Notes under the pieces: generated by a model
The model's input: the letters and a program-made list of their open reading frames with translations, nothing else
Told to the model about the DNA's origin: nothing
The model's database searches: none
Position numbers and translations under genes: made by a program
Origin: Verrucomicrobiia bacterium
GTDB taxonomy: Bacteria > Verrucomicrobiota > Verrucomicrobiia > Opitutales > Cerasicoccaceae
Length of the DNA stretch: 64,000 nt
Direction of reading: 5' to 3'
Assembly (NCBI GenBank): GCA_030432235.1
Contig: JAUIHT010000003.1
Location: 310,001 to 374,000, forward strand
Shown here: positions 8,077-16,799 of the stretch, one piece after another
Layout of the letters: each line of letters starts with the position of its first letter
Position numbering within the stretch: the first letter of the stretch is position 1

Positions 8077-8826
8077 ATGGGAGACGAAACCTCAGGTCAA
8101 CCCGGCCATACGCCGAAGTATAAACGCATCATCCTCAAGCTAAGCGGGGAGGCGCTCAAATGCTCCGATAGCGGCGAGGCCATTGACGGAGGCATTCTCC
8201 AGATCATGGCCGACGAGATCATGAAGGTTCACGCGCTCGGCGTGCAGATCGGCCTGGTGGTCGGCGGCGGCAATATCTTCCGCGGTTCCCTCGGTGAAAA
8301 GTACCGCGGGGTTGACCGCACCACAGGCGACTACATGGGCATGCTGGCCACCATCGTTAACAGCCTCGCCCTCATGGACTGCCTGGAAAAGAACGGCGTC
8401 CCCGTGCGCGTGCAAAGCGCCATCCGCATGGACCGCGTGGCCGAGCCCTTTATTTTGCGCCGCGCCATACGCCACATGGAAAAAGGCCGCGTCGTCATCT
8501 TCGCCGCCGGCACCGGCAACCCCTACTTCTCCACCGACACCACCGCCGCCCTGCGCGCCAGCGAAATCCAGGCAGGCGTCATCATGAAAGCCACCAAGGT
8601 CGACGGCGTCTACGACAAGGACCCGGTCAAGCACGCCGACGCTGTCAAATACGACAAGCTCAGCTACACCGAGGCCCTGACCAAGCGCCTCAAGGTCATG
8701 GACTCGACCGCCTTTTCCCTGTGCATGGACAACCACATGCCCATCCTGGTCTTTCGCATGATGGACACCGACGCCATCCTCCGCGCCGTCTGCGGCGAGG
8801 CCATCGGCACGCTGGTAGCAGATTGA
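8077..8826 (+). CDS. pyrH: UMP kinase
   Basis: A 249-residue amino-acid-kinase-fold enzyme that phosphorylates UMP to UDP. Motifs: [10 protein letters not shown], the GGGNIFRG nucleotide loop, [17 protein letters not shown], the [21 protein letters not shown] segment (shown in part) and [13 protein letters not shown]. The N-terminal ~14 residues before the first strand are a short polar extension; an alternative start is not obvious. The order pyrH-frr follows the usual bacterial cluster (tsf-pyrH-frr), though rpsB and tsf are not here. Confidence 0.96.
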   Translation: MGDETSGQPGHTPKYKRIILKLSGEALKCSDSGEAIDGGILQIMADEIMKVHALGVQIGLVVGGGNIFRGSLGEKYRGVDRTTGDYMGMLATIVNSLALMDCLEKNGVPVRVQSAIRMDRVAEPFILRRAIRHMEKGRVVIFAAGTGNPYFSTDTTAALRASEIQAGVIMKATKVDGVYDKDPVKHADAVKYDKLSYTEALTKRLKVMDSTAFSLCMDNHMPILVFRMMDTDAILRAVCGEAIGTLVAD

Positions 8827-8830
8827 AGAT

Positions 8831-8960
8831 GATTTCAGATATGTGATGTTAGATTTCAGATTGAAGCCATCATCACGCCAGCAGCTCACATGAATAAGAA
8901 CTTGGCGATTTAGCATCCGCCTCTTAAACATCTGAAATCTAAAATCCAAAATCTGAAATC
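8831..8960. repeat. Intergenic word-palindrome, AAATCTG-type, abutting the frr start
   Basis: The left arm at 8831-8862 contains GATTTCAGAT twice; the right arm at 8927-8960 contains ATCTGAAATC twice. The two arms are near-perfect reverse complements over about 32 bases, with a loop of roughly 65 bases. The right arm ends two bases before the frr ATG, so any fold would mask the initiation region, and no Shine-Dalgarno sequence is visible. Confidence 0.7.
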
Positions 8961-8962
8961 CT

Positions 8963-9523
8963 ATGACCCCTTCCGAAATACTTAAAATGGTAAAGGCCGA
9001 GATGCAAAAAGCGCTCGACCACACCCTGCACGAATTCAACAGCCTGCACACCGGCAAGGCCTCACCGACCATGGTAGAGTCCATCTCGGTCGAAGCCTAC
9101 GGCAGCACCATGGCCCTACGCGACGTGGCCGCCATCATGACGCCCGATGCGCGTACCATCACCATCGAGCCGTGGGACCAAAGCGTGCTGAAAGATATCG
9201 AAAAGGCCATCCAGAAGGCCAACATCGGCATCAACCCGAGTATCATGGGCAACAAAATCTTCTGCCCCCTGCCTGAGCTGAGCGGTGACCGCCGCAAGGA
9301 GCTGGTCAAAGTCTGCCACGGCATGGCCGAGCAGGGCAAGGTTGGCATCCGGGCCGCCCGTCGTGACGGCATGGATGGGCTCAAGGCCGCCGCCAAGGAC
9401 AAGGAAATCTCCGAGGACGACCAGAAGCGCGGCGAAAAGGAAGTCCAGGCCGAGACCGATAAGTTCAACGCCGAAATCGATAAGCACCTCAAAGCCAAAG
9501 AGGCCGAACTGATGGCGGTGTAA
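8963..9523 (+). CDS. frr: Ribosome recycling factor
   Basis: A 186-residue protein that, with EF-G, splits post-termination ribosomes. It has the usual length and motifs: KMQKALDH-like N-terminal helix, FNSLHTGKASPTMVESI, the central VAAIMTPDARTITIEPWDQ, NPSIMGNKIFCPLPELSGDRRKELVK and the long C-terminal helix ending LMAV. It follows pyrH on the same strand after a 136-base gap filled by a palindromic element. Confidence 0.96.
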   Translation: MTPSEILKMVKAEMQKALDHTLHEFNSLHTGKASPTMVESISVEAYGSTMALRDVAAIMTPDARTITIEPWDQSVLKDIEKAIQKANIGINPSIMGNKIFCPLPELSGDRRKELVKVCHGMAEQGKVGIRAARRDGMDGLKAAAKDKEISEDDQKRGEKEVQAETDKFNAEIDKHLKAKEAELMAV

Positions 9524-9524
9524 G

Positions 9525-9625
9525 GAATAAACGCTGAACGCTAAACGCTTAATGCTTAATACCACTGTACGCTTTCAGTTCTTAGCCAAGTTCAGCGTTT
9601 AGCACTTAGCGTTTAGCGTTTATTT
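9525..9625. repeat. Intergenic word-palindrome, AACGCTA-type
   Basis: The gap between frr and proB consists almost wholly of the word AACGCTAA in variants: the left arm (about 9526-9560) reads AATAAACGCTGAACGCTAAA and onward; the right arm (about 9588-9623) reads AGTTCAGCGTTTAGCACTTA and onward to GCGTTTATT. The arms are imperfect reverse complements. The right arm ends about six bases before the proB ATG. Confidence 0.7.
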
Positions 9626-9628
9626 AAA

Positions 9629-10732
9629 ATGCTCCCGCTAGCCACAACCCGTCGTGTCGTCATCAAGCTCGGCACCGGCATCCTGACCTCCGGTGTGGGG
9701 CAGTTGGATGTTGGGCGAATTGAGGAAATCGCGGCAGAGGTCGCGGCGCTCAAGTCGCGTGGTATGCAGGTGCTCATCGTCAGCTCCGGCGCTGTGGGGC
9801 TCGGCATGGGCCGCTTGGGCCTGGCACAAAAGCCCAAACGCCTTTCCTCCCTGCAGAAGTGCGCTGCCGTGGGCCAGAGCCGCCTGACCGAAACCTGGCA
9901 AAAGGCTTTTGACCCGCACGGCATCGTGGTTGCCCAGCTTCTGCTGACCCGCGAGGACGTCCGCGCACGTAACCGCCATGTCGCCCTCAAGGACCTCGTC
10001 GAGGAACTTTTGACCGACGGCATCGTGCCCATCGTCAACGAAAACGACTCCATCAGCGCTGCGGAGATCAAGTTCGGCGACAACGACGTGCTCTCCGCCC
10101 TGGTCTCCAGCCTGGGCAAGGCCGACCTGCTCTGCATCCTCTCCACCGCCCGCGGCCTGGAAAACCGGGCCGGCGACGGAGCCGTCATCCCCATCGTGGA
10201 AAAAATCGGTCCCGAGCACACCGCCCTGGCAGGAGGTACCGAAAGCGCCACCGGCACCGGTGGCATGGTGACCAAGCTTGAGGCCGCCCGCATCGCCACG
10301 CAGTCCGGCTGCGCGGTCTTCATTGGCAGCGGCAAGGAATCCAAAATCGTCACGCGGCTCTTCGACGGCAACGCGCCCGGCACACTCTTCCTGCCCAGTA
10401 AGCTTCCCCTCGCCTCGCGCAAGCGCTGGCTGGCCTTCTTCCAGGCCCCCGCCGGAAGCATCACCGTCGACGCCGGGGCGCAAAAGGCATTGCGCGAAAA
10501 AGGCGGCAGCCTGCTGGCCAAGGGCGTCACTGGCGCCGATGGCAAATTCCAGGCCGGAGACCCCGTCACCGTCACCGGCCCGACCGGGAAGGCCTTCGCC
10601 CGCGGCATCTGCCTCTACAGCGCCAAGCAAATCAGCGATATCATCGGGCGCAGCAACGCGGACCTCAAAGCCAGCTTCCCCGAGCGCAAGCGCCTTGAAG
10701 TCATCCACCGCGACGCCCTCGTGCTCTTGTAA
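9629..10732 (+). CDS. proB: Glutamate 5-kinase
   Basis: A 367-residue enzyme for the first step of proline synthesis. The amino-acid-kinase domain (about residues 8-260) shows VVIKLGTGIL, LIVSSGAVGLGM, the IVNENDSIS and KFGDNDVLSA motifs and SATGTGGMVTKLEAA. A C-terminal PUA domain (about 280-360) is indicated by GSITVDAGAQKALREKGGSL and GDPVTVTGPTGKAFARG. Length fits the two-domain family form. No proA nearby. The leader is occupied by a palindromic element and has no obvious ribosome binding site. Confidence 0.95.
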   Translation: MLPLATTRRVVIKLGTGILTSGVGQLDVGRIEEIAAEVAALKSRGMQVLIVSSGAVGLGMGRLGLAQKPKRLSSLQKCAAVGQSRLTETWQKAFDPHGIVVAQLLLTREDVRARNRHVALKDLVEELLTDGIVPIVNENDSISAAEIKFGDNDVLSALVSSLGKADLLCILSTARGLENRAGDGAVIPIVEKIGPEHTALAGGTESATGTGGMVTKLEAARIATQSGCAVFIGSGKESKIVTRLFDGNAPGTLFLPSKLPLASRKRWLAFFQAPAGSITVDAGAQKALREKGGSLLAKGVTGADGKFQAGDPVTVTGPTGKAFARGICLYSAKQISDIIGRSNADLKASFPERKRLEVIHRDALVLL

Positions 10733-10748
10733 TTTTTAGCGGCGCCTC

Positions 10749-10848
10749 TTTTGCCGCAAAGGTGCGATGGCGGAACGTCATCCCCTTTGCTGCAAAAAAT
10801 TGTCCTGTGCGGTCACGCACCGCGGGTCTGGGGCGCGCAGCCCCAGGT
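10749..10848 (-). repeat. REP-like composite element, copy 1
   Basis: On the minus strand this reads as two small hairpins (GGGGC...GCCCC, then GTGCG-TGAC-CGCAC followed by AGGACA and a T run) and then a long hairpin whose outer arms are TTTTGCCGCAAAGG (10749-10762) and CCTTTGCTGCAAAA (10784-10797). It lies between the convergent proB and ppnP genes. Copies 2 and 3 share the CGCGGTGCGTG...CGCACAGGACA core. Confidence 0.7.
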
Positions 10849-10854
10849 CGTGCA

Positions 10855-11172
10855 TCAGCTCAGGTAAGCGCAGCAGTAGTCGGCGCCTTCGGGGCCGACC
10901 TTGAGCGAGAACTTGGAGTTGGCCGGGACCTCGAAGGAAGACCCAACGGCGTAGGTCTTGAATTCCGTTTCGCCGGGCAGGAGGATATCCCAGGAGCCAC
11001 CTAGCAGCTCCATAATCTCGGCGGCGCCGGTGTCGAAGGTGTAGTCGCCGGCCTGCATGAAGCCCAAGGTCTTCTTGCTGCCATCGGCAAACTGGACGGT
11101 GCGGCTGACGACCTTGCCGCCAAAGTAAACGTTGGCCTCGCGGACCACGGTAACGTTGCTGAATTCGGACAT
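10855..11172 (-). CDS. ppnP: Pyrimidine/purine nucleoside phosphorylase PpnP
   Basis: A 105-residue single-domain cupin (formerly UPF0345/YaiE) that phosphorolyses several nucleosides. Features: [53 protein letters not shown] and [16 protein letters not shown] ending DYCCAYLS, the normal order and length. The ATG at 11172 is preferred over upstream in-frame starts because the extension would run into the divergent ilvB leader and has no family match. Confidence 0.93.
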   Translation of the reverse strand: MSEFSNVTVVREANVYFGGKVVSRTVQFADGSKKTLGFMQAGDYTFDTGAAEIMELLGGSWDILLPGETEFKTYAVGSSFEVPANSKFSLKVGPEGADYCCAYLS

Positions 11173-11300
11173 AGAAGGGCGGATATGAGGCCTCCCCGAG
11201 GAGCGATCAAGTAAATTGCATTTCGTGCGGGACAAACGGGCGGAAAATGGTAAAGTTATCGTTCTTTTTTTCAAAATATAAACCAACAGCAAAGAACACC

Positions 11301-13082
11301 ATGAAGACCCAACCGGTTGTCGATTTCCCTGCGCAGGACGAAAAAGGCCCGGCGATGAAAGGCGCAGATTGCGTCGTCGCCTGCCTCGAGCGTGAGGGCG
11401 TGGACGTGGTATTCGCCTACCCCGGCGGGGCCTCCATGGAGCTGCATCAGGCCCTAACCCGCACGAAAAAGCTGCGTACCATCCTGCCGCGTCATGAGCA
11501 GGGCGGCGGCTTTATGGCCCACGGCTACGCCCGTGCCACCGGCAAGGCCGGCGTGTGCATGGCCACCTCCGGCCCCGGCGCCACCAACCTCGTCACCTGC
11601 ATCGCGGACGCCTTTATGGACTCCATTCCGCTGGTGGCCGTCACCGGCCAGGTCTTTCAGGAGTTCATTGGCAAGAGCGCCTTCCAGGAAACCGACTTCT
11701 TCGGCATGACCCTGCCGATCGTCAAGCACAGCTTCCTCGTCCTCACCGCCGAGGAGCTGCCGATGATCATCAAGAAGGCTTTCATCATTGCGACCTCCGG
11801 CCGCCCGGGACCCGTCGTCATCGACATCCCGAAGGACGTCCAGCAGAAGGTCTTCGAGCCGGTTTTCCCCGCCCAGGTGGAAATCCCCGGCCTCAAGCCC
11901 GACCCGCACGCCAGCGACGAAGTCCTGCGTAGTGTCCTCAAGATGATCGAGGGCGCGAAGAAGCCTGTCCTTTATACCGGCGGCGGCATCCTTTCGGCTG
12001 AGGCCAGCAACGACCTGCGCAAGTTTGCCCGCGCCACCGGCATCCCGGTCGCCTCCACCCTGATGGGGCTCGGCGCCTTCCCGCCGGACGACCCTCTGAG
12101 CCTGTACTGGTTCGGCATGCACGGCACCGTAGCAGGCAATTGGGCCGTCTGCGACAGCGACCTGCTCATTTGCCTGGGCGCGCGCTTCGACGACCGCATC
12201 ACCGGCACCGTCAGCAAGTTCGCACCGGACGCGACGATTGTTCACTTCGACATCGACAAGAGCGAGCACAACAAGAACAAGACCGCGCAGTACCCGATTC
12301 ACTGCGAGATTGGCTACGCGCTCCGTCGGATGAACGAGCTCGTCGAGAGCGGTCCGTTCGCCAAGCCGGACTTGTCCGCGTGGTACGAGATTATCAAGGA
12401 CTGGAAGCAGGAGCACCCGTATCCGTTCTCCTACAAGCCCAACGAGAAGTACATCCTGCCGCAGGACGCCATCAGCGCCCTGTACAAGCAAACCGACGGC
12501 GAGGCCATCGTTGCCACCGGCGTCGGCCAGCACCAGATGTGGGCACCTCAGTACTACCAGTTCTCCGAGCCGCGTACGTTTATCAGCTCGCTGGGCCTCG
12601 GCACCATGGGCTTCGGCCTGCCCGCCGCCCTCGGCGCCAAAGTCGCCAAGCCGGACAAGGTGGTGGTCGATATCGACGGAGACGGTTCCTTCCTCATGAA
12701 CGTGCAGGAGCTGGCCACTGCCAAGATCGAGAAGATTCCCGTCAAGATCATGCTGCTGAACAACCAGCACCTCGGCATGGTCGTCCAGTGGGAAGACCGC
12801 TTCTACGACGGCGTCCGCGGCCACACCATCCTCGGCGACCCGACCAACATCGGCAGCCCGGACAACCTCGACGGCATCTATCCGAACTTCCCCGAAATCG
12901 CCAACGGCTTCGGTATCAAGTCGCGCCGCGTGTACAAGAAGGAGGAGCTCGAGGACGCCATCGCCGAAATGCTGGCCGAGCCCGACGAGCCCTTCCTGCT
13001 CGACGTCCTCGTCCCGTATACCGAGCACGTCCTGCCCTTCATCCCGCAGAAGAAGTCCGCCAAGGAAATCCTCACCGAGTAG
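11301..13082 (+). CDS. ilvB: Acetolactate synthase, large (catalytic) subunit
   Basis: A 593-residue ThDP enzyme that condenses pyruvate with pyruvate or 2-ketobutyrate in valine/leucine and isoleucine synthesis. Motifs: [17 protein letters not shown] and the catalytic Glu in [44 protein letters not shown], and the ThDP/Mg motif [16 protein letters not shown]. The ATG at 11301 matches family N-termini better than the one at 11247. The regulatory subunit gene (ilvN/ilvH) that usually follows is absent; a REP-like element follows instead. Confidence 0.94.
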   Translation: MKTQPVVDFPAQDEKGPAMKGADCVVACLEREGVDVVFAYPGGASMELHQALTRTKKLRTILPRHEQGGGFMAHGYARATGKAGVCMATSGPGATNLVTCIADAFMDSIPLVAVTGQVFQEFIGKSAFQETDFFGMTLPIVKHSFLVLTAEELPMIIKKAFIIATSGRPGPVVIDIPKDVQQKVFEPVFPAQVEIPGLKPDPHASDEVLRSVLKMIEGAKKPVLYTGGGILSAEASNDLRKFARATGIPVASTLMGLGAFPPDDPLSLYWFGMHGTVAGNWAVCDSDLLICLGARFDDRITGTVSKFAPDATIVHFDIDKSEHNKNKTAQYPIHCEIGYALRRMNELVESGPFAKPDLSAWYEIIKDWKQEHPYPFSYKPNEKYILPQDAISALYKQTDGEAIVATGVGQHQMWAPQYYQFSEPRTFISSLGLGTMGFGLPAALGAKVAKPDKVVVDIDGDGSFLMNVQELATAKIEKIPVKIMLLNNQHLGMVVQWEDRFYDGVRGHTILGDPTNIGSPDNLDGIYPNFPEIANGFGIKSRRVYKKEELEDAIAEMLAEPDEPFLLDVLVPYTEHVLPFIPQKKSAKEILTE

Positions 13083-13086
13083 CTTA

Positions 13087-13185
13087 GGGGCTACGCGCCC
13101 CCAAACCCCGCGGTGCGTGGCCGCACAGGACATTGTTTTGGCGCAAAAGATGCGGGCTTAGACCCGCACTGCATTTGCGCCAAAA
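13087..13185 (+). repeat. REP-like composite element, copy 2
   Basis: Directly after the ilvB stop. It has GGGGCTACGCGCCCC, then CGCGGTGCGTG and CCGCACAGGACATTGTTTT, then a long hairpin with outer arms TTTTGGCGCAAA (13136-13147) and TTTGCGCCAAAA (13174-13185) and inner arms TGCGGG/CCCGCA. Same order of parts as copy 1. Confidence 0.75.
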
Positions 13186-13277
13186 TATCCCATGAGACTA
13201 GACTACCGGACAGATTTTTGAACCACACAAGTAGAGCAGTCTCTATTAATGTGGCTCTCGTACTCGTGTAGATGAGT

Positions 13278-13306
13278 CTTCGCATCATGCGTTGCACGAT
13301 GCGAAG
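13278..13306. other. Perfect 9-bp inverted repeat
   Basis: CTTCGCATC (13278-13286) and GATGCGAAG (13298-13306) with an 11-base loop, just past the 3' end of the alpha-E gene. It may act as a terminator for the minus-strand operon, but lacks a clear U-run. The rest of the 13,186-13,333 gap shows nothing I recognise. Confidence 0.4.
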
Positions 13307-13333
13307 CATCGAAAGTACAGGTCATGCGTCAGC

Positions 13334-14338
13334 TTACTGTTGCTGTTGCTGGGTCTGAATTTCCTCGGCGAGGTCGACTGGAGGCTGGAACATATAGGCG
13401 TTGTAGGTCGAGGCGCCGATCTCGTTCAGGCGAGCCTGAATACCATCGAGGTATTCGTGCAGGCCTTGGTTAAGCACCCCTTCGACAGAGCCGTAGCTGA
13501 GGTCACCGAGCAGGAGACCGCTGAGACGTTCGGCCTCATTGGAGAAGCTGGCCAGCGGACAACCGGAGATGCGGTGCAGCACATCGTTGATTTCCTTCAC
13601 GCAGAATCGGATGGAGCGCGGAAAGCTGTTCGAGAAAATCAAGAACTCGGCGATTTTGGCCGGATTCACGTCCGCCACATAGATGCGATGATAAGCCTCG
13701 AAAGCGCTGGCGGACTTGAGCAGCGCGATCCACTGCGCCACGTCCACGGCCCCGCCGACATCGGTAATATCCGGCAAAAGCATGTGGTATTTGACGTCGA
13801 GGATACGCGTGGTCTTGTCAGCCCGCTCCATGTAAGTCCCAAACTGCATGAACTCGTAGCCTTCGTCCCGGGAAATAGTCGAGGACACCAACCCCTGGAA
13901 AAGATGCGAGTGCTCCTGGATGCGATCGTAGAAATCCCACGCGCCCTGCTGCCAGACGGTCTTGGCGTTGGCCGAACGCAGGAACAGGTACAGGTTGTTC
14001 AACGATTCGAAGATTTCGCTCGATATCTGGTCGCGTACCTGGCGTGCATTTTCGCGCGCGGCAAAGATGCAGGCCAGGACCGAGTTGGGATTCTTGGTGT
14101 TAAAGGTGAGGAAGTCCGTCACCGTTTGGCTGTCCGCCATTTCATACAATTCGTAGAACTGCTTCTCGTCACCGGTGGCTCGGATGATGGGGTCCCAGTG
14201 CTCCTTGACCTGGTTGTCATCCAGGTGCTCGAAGTCCAACAGCAGCTGCAGGTTCACCTCCAGCAAGCGGGTGATGTTTTCGGCCCGTTCAATATAGCGG
14301 GCCATCCAGTAAAGGCTGTCTGCAACGCGGGAGAGCAT
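13334..14338 (-). CDS. Alpha-E domain protein (DUF403)
   Basis: A 334-residue all-helical protein of the alpha-E family. It opens MLSRVADSLYWMARYIERAE, the family hallmark, and carries ARENARQVRDQISSEIFESLN and the second conserved MQFGTYMERADKTTRILDV. The C-terminus is Gln-rich (QTQQQQQ). These proteins are found with circularly permuted ATP-grasp proteins in systems proposed to make or ligate peptides; the exact reaction is not established. It lies downstream of the ATP-grasp gene on the same strand with 51 bases between. The transglutaminase that often completes the set is not present. Confidence 0.92.
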   Translation of the reverse strand: MLSRVADSLYWMARYIERAENITRLLEVNLQLLLDFEHLDDNQVKEHWDPIIRATGDEKQFYELYEMADSQTVTDFLTFNTKNPNSVLACIFAARENARQVRDQISSEIFESLNNLYLFLRSANAKTVWQQGAWDFYDRIQEHSHLFQGLVSSTISRDEGYEFMQFGTYMERADKTTRILDVKYHMLLPDITDVGGAVDVAQWIALLKSASAFEAYHRIYVADVNPAKIAEFLIFSNSFPRSIRFCVKEINDVLHRISGCPLASFSNEAERLSGLLLGDLSYGSVEGVLNQGLHEYLDGIQARLNEIGASTYNAYMFQPPVDLAEEIQTQQQQQ

Positions 14339-14389
14339 AAGGTCGGAATATTATAAGAAGAGAAGCGGTAAATCTATCTGTGCAAACGG

Positions 14390-15832
14390 CTATTCATCGT
14401 TGTAGAGCACCCAGGTGTCCTTGACGCCACCACCCTGCGAAGAGTTGACGACGAGCGAACCTTTGCGCAACGCCACGCGGGTCAAGCCGCCGGGAATGAT
14501 GGTGATGTCTTCGCCATAAAGGATGTACGGACGCAGGTCGATGTGACGGCCCTCGAAATCACCGTTGTCGCAGTAGGTGGGATGACGTGAAAGTGAAATC
14601 GGATTCTGCGCGATGAAATTGCGCGGGTCGGCCTTCACCATCTCACGGAACTTCGCGCATTCCTCCTTCGTGGCCCAAGGGCCGAGTAACATGCCATAGC
14701 CGCCTGCTTCGTTGGCTGCTTTGACCACCAGCTTTTCGATGTTCTCGATGATAAAATCGAAATCCTCCTTTTCGGACGCCAGATAAGTGTCGACCTGCTT
14801 GAGGATGGGATCCTCGCCGAGGTAGTACTTGATCATGCGCGGCACGAAGTAGTACATCACCTTGTCGTCGGCCACACCGGTGCCGAGGGCATTGGCCAGC
14901 GTAATGTTGCCGGCACGGATGGCGTTGACGATACCGGGCACACCGAGAATGGACTTCGGGTTGAAGACACTCGGGTCGATAAAGTCGTCGTCGATGCGGC
15001 GATAGATGACGTCTATTTGCTGCAGACCCTTGGTCGTGCGCATGTAGACCTTGAAATCACGCACGACAAGGTCGCGCCCTTCGACGATTTCCACACCCAT
15101 CTGACGCGCAAGGAAGCAGTGCTCGAAGTACGCGCTGTTGTAAGCTCCGGGCGTAAGTACCCCGACGACCGGCGTGCGCTCGGTGTTGGGGTTAATGTAC
15201 TGCAGCATCTTTAAAAGCTGCTCGGCATAATGCTCCACCGGCCGAACCCCTGCGCGCGGGAAAAGATTGGGGAAGGCACGCCGCATGGCATTGCGATCTT
15301 CCAAAACATAGGAAACGCCCGAAGGACAACGACCGTTATCCTCCAGAACCAGGTACTCGCCTTTGTCATCACGAATCAGATCGGTCCCGCAAATGTGAAT
15401 ATAGATATCACGCGGAACATGGATGCCGACAATCTCACGGCGAAAGTTTTTTGCTCCCAGCACATAGGAGGGCGGGATGACTCCATCCTTGAGAATCTTC
15501 TGCTCGTGATAGATGTCTTTGAGAAAAAGATTAAGCGCGGTGATGCGTTGCTTGAGACCACGCTCGAGGAAATTCCATTCGCTGTTGGGGATGATGCGCG
15601 GAATCAGGTCAAAGGGCATGATACGCTCAGTGCCCTGATCGTCACTATAAACGGTAAAGGTGATGCCCGCACGCATGAAGGACAGACCGACGGCCTGGCG
15701 CTTCTGATCAAAGTCCTCGGGGTCCAGGCGCTCAAAGCGCTCCAGCAACTTCTTATAATGGGGCCGGGCTTCTCCATCGGCGGCGAACATCTCATCGAAG
15801 AAGCCCTCGGTTTGGTAGTTTTTAAAATCCAT
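14390..15832 (-). CDS. Circularly permuted ATP-grasp protein (DUF404/DUF407)
   Basis: A 480-residue protein of the type 2 circularly permuted ATP-grasp family. Signatures: [96 protein letters not shown] and the C-terminal [16 protein letters not shown] and [20 protein letters not shown]. It should form an amide or peptide bond using ATP; substrates unknown. It is the first gene of a two-gene operon with the alpha-E protein. Confidence 0.93.
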   Translation of the reverse strand: MDFKNYQTEGFFDEMFAADGEARPHYKKLLERFERLDPEDFDQKRQAVGLSFMRAGITFTVYSDDQGTERIMPFDLIPRIIPNSEWNFLERGLKQRITALNLFLKDIYHEQKILKDGVIPPSYVLGAKNFRREIVGIHVPRDIYIHICGTDLIRDDKGEYLVLEDNGRCPSGVSYVLEDRNAMRRAFPNLFPRAGVRPVEHYAEQLLKMLQYINPNTERTPVVGVLTPGAYNSAYFEHCFLARQMGVEIVEGRDLVVRDFKVYMRTTKGLQQIDVIYRRIDDDFIDPSVFNPKSILGVPGIVNAIRAGNITLANALGTGVADDKVMYYFVPRMIKYYLGEDPILKQVDTYLASEKEDFDFIIENIEKLVVKAANEAGGYGMLLGPWATKEECAKFREMVKADPRNFIAQNPISLSRHPTYCDNGDFEGRHIDLRPYILYGEDITIIPGGLTRVALRKGSLVVNSSQGGGVKDTWVLYNDE

Positions 15833-16394
15833 ACAACACAGACGGTGAAAGCACGTTATATGCCCGGGATGACTTCATGCAAGAGTAAGCGGGGAATAGT
15901 GAGAAGAATATAGAGGATTGATGCATCTGCAAGTTCAGGTCGAAATTCTCTTATGCTCATATCGAGAACACCTGCCACGCAAAAAGCATCATCCAAGATT
16001 ACGCACATGCACTTTGCATCGCAAAGCCAAGAGAAAGGGCGGCTGAAAAATAATGCATTAAGCAAAGAAATAGATTGAAAAACTTTATGTTATTGTCTTA
16101 ACACGTTTCACCAGTGGCACACATGTGACGCGCTTCAGACACACAACATGCTGATTGTCGCAATAACTTTACATAAAAGGTGGACGAAAGAACTCATCCA
16201 TCACAGGAGCACCAGCCACTTTTTTCACGCGGCACCGATCCCGAAAACACAAGATACTTTGTTTGGCCTATCCCTAACGCCGGCTAAAAAACCGGCACCG
16301 AGTTTCCTGCAAAAACTTTACGACTCTAGCAGGCAAATGCCTACTCGAACAACCCTCCGCAAGGAGACTCACTGAAACCAAACATACGCAAGCT
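15833..16394. other. 562-base intergenic region, mostly without recognisable features
   Basis: Divergent gap between the ATP-grasp gene and the H1-like gene, AT-richer than its surroundings. It holds a CTTTG-N5-CAAAG palindrome at 16012-16026 and a small hairpin GCCGG-CTAAAAAA-CCGGC around 16278-16296. An open frame at 16148-16375 has no coding character. Promoters for both genes are expected here but I cannot place them confidently. Confidence 0.6.
16012..16026. promoter_or_regulatory. CTTTG-N5-CAAAG palindrome (possible operator)
   Basis: CTTTGCATCGCAAAG, a perfect 5-5-5 palindrome upstream of the divergent ATP-grasp gene. It has the same form as the cluster at 45400-45447. The shared form suggests the same DNA-binding regulator; no such regulator is encoded nearby. 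Confidence 0.45.
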
Positions 16395-16697
16395 ATGGCA
16401 AAGAAAAAACCAGCTAAAAAGGTAGCCAAAAAGGCCGTCAAAAAAGTCGCCAAGAAAAAGGTGGCCAAGAAAGCTGCTCCTAAGAAGGCAGTGAAGAAGG
16501 TCGCCAAGAAGAAGGCTCCGGCTAAGAAGGCCGTCAAGAAAGCCGCCAAGAAAAAGGTGGCCAAGAAGGCAGTCAAGAAAGCCGCCAAAAAAGTAGCCAA
16601 GAAGAAGGTAGCCAAAAAAGCTGCTCCTAAGAAGGCAGTGAAGAAGGCCGCCAAGAAGGCTCCGGCCAAGAAAAAAGCTGCCAAGAAAAAGAAGTAA
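16395..16697 (+). CDS. Histone H1-like Lys/Ala-rich DNA-binding protein
   Basis: A 100-residue protein made almost only of Lys, Ala, Val and Pro in repeats such as KKVAKK, KKAVKKAAKK and KKAAPKK. This resembles eukaryotic H1 C-terminal tails and bacterial H1-like nucleoid proteins (Hc1/Hc2, AlgP/AlgR3 tails). It should bind DNA non-specifically and condense it. There is no globular domain. The coding DNA is strongly repetitive, so copy number probably varies between strains. It lies about 100 bases before the aminotransferase gene on the same strand. Confidence 0.88.
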   Translation: MAKKKPAKKVAKKAVKKVAKKKVAKKAAPKKAVKKVAKKKAPAKKAVKKAAKKKVAKKAVKKAAKKVAKKKVAKKAAPKKAVKKAAKKAPAKKKAAKKKK

Positions 16698-16799
16698 GAC
16701 TACGGCTCCGGCTAAGCCCAAGGAAGTTATTTGAAAAGAGTTGCCAAGCCCCCGGGTTTGGCGAGCATGGTTGGCTCTCCGTATAAACACGGCACCACC

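Noticed and set aside
10749-10848. An insertion sequence between proB and ppnP
   Set aside because: No transposase frame or target duplication; the segment is explained by hairpins shared with two other sites.
11454-13133. A 559-codon frame antisense to ilvB
   Set aside because: ilvB motifs are complete; the antisense frame has no domain and runs into the REP-like element.
13292-14356. A plus-strand frame antisense to the alpha-E protein
   Set aside because: The alpha-E signature MLSRVADSLYWMARYIERAE is on the minus strand.
16148-16375. A 75-codon frame before the H1-like gene
   Set aside because: No signal, motif or composition typical of coding DNA; it begins with a chance ATG in AT-rich DNA and ends just before the real gene.
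16395-16697. Low-complexity sequence artefact instead of the H1-like gene
   Set aside because: The frame is uninterrupted for 100 codons, starts with ATG and has varied synonymous codons for Lys and Ala, which argues for selection on protein composition.
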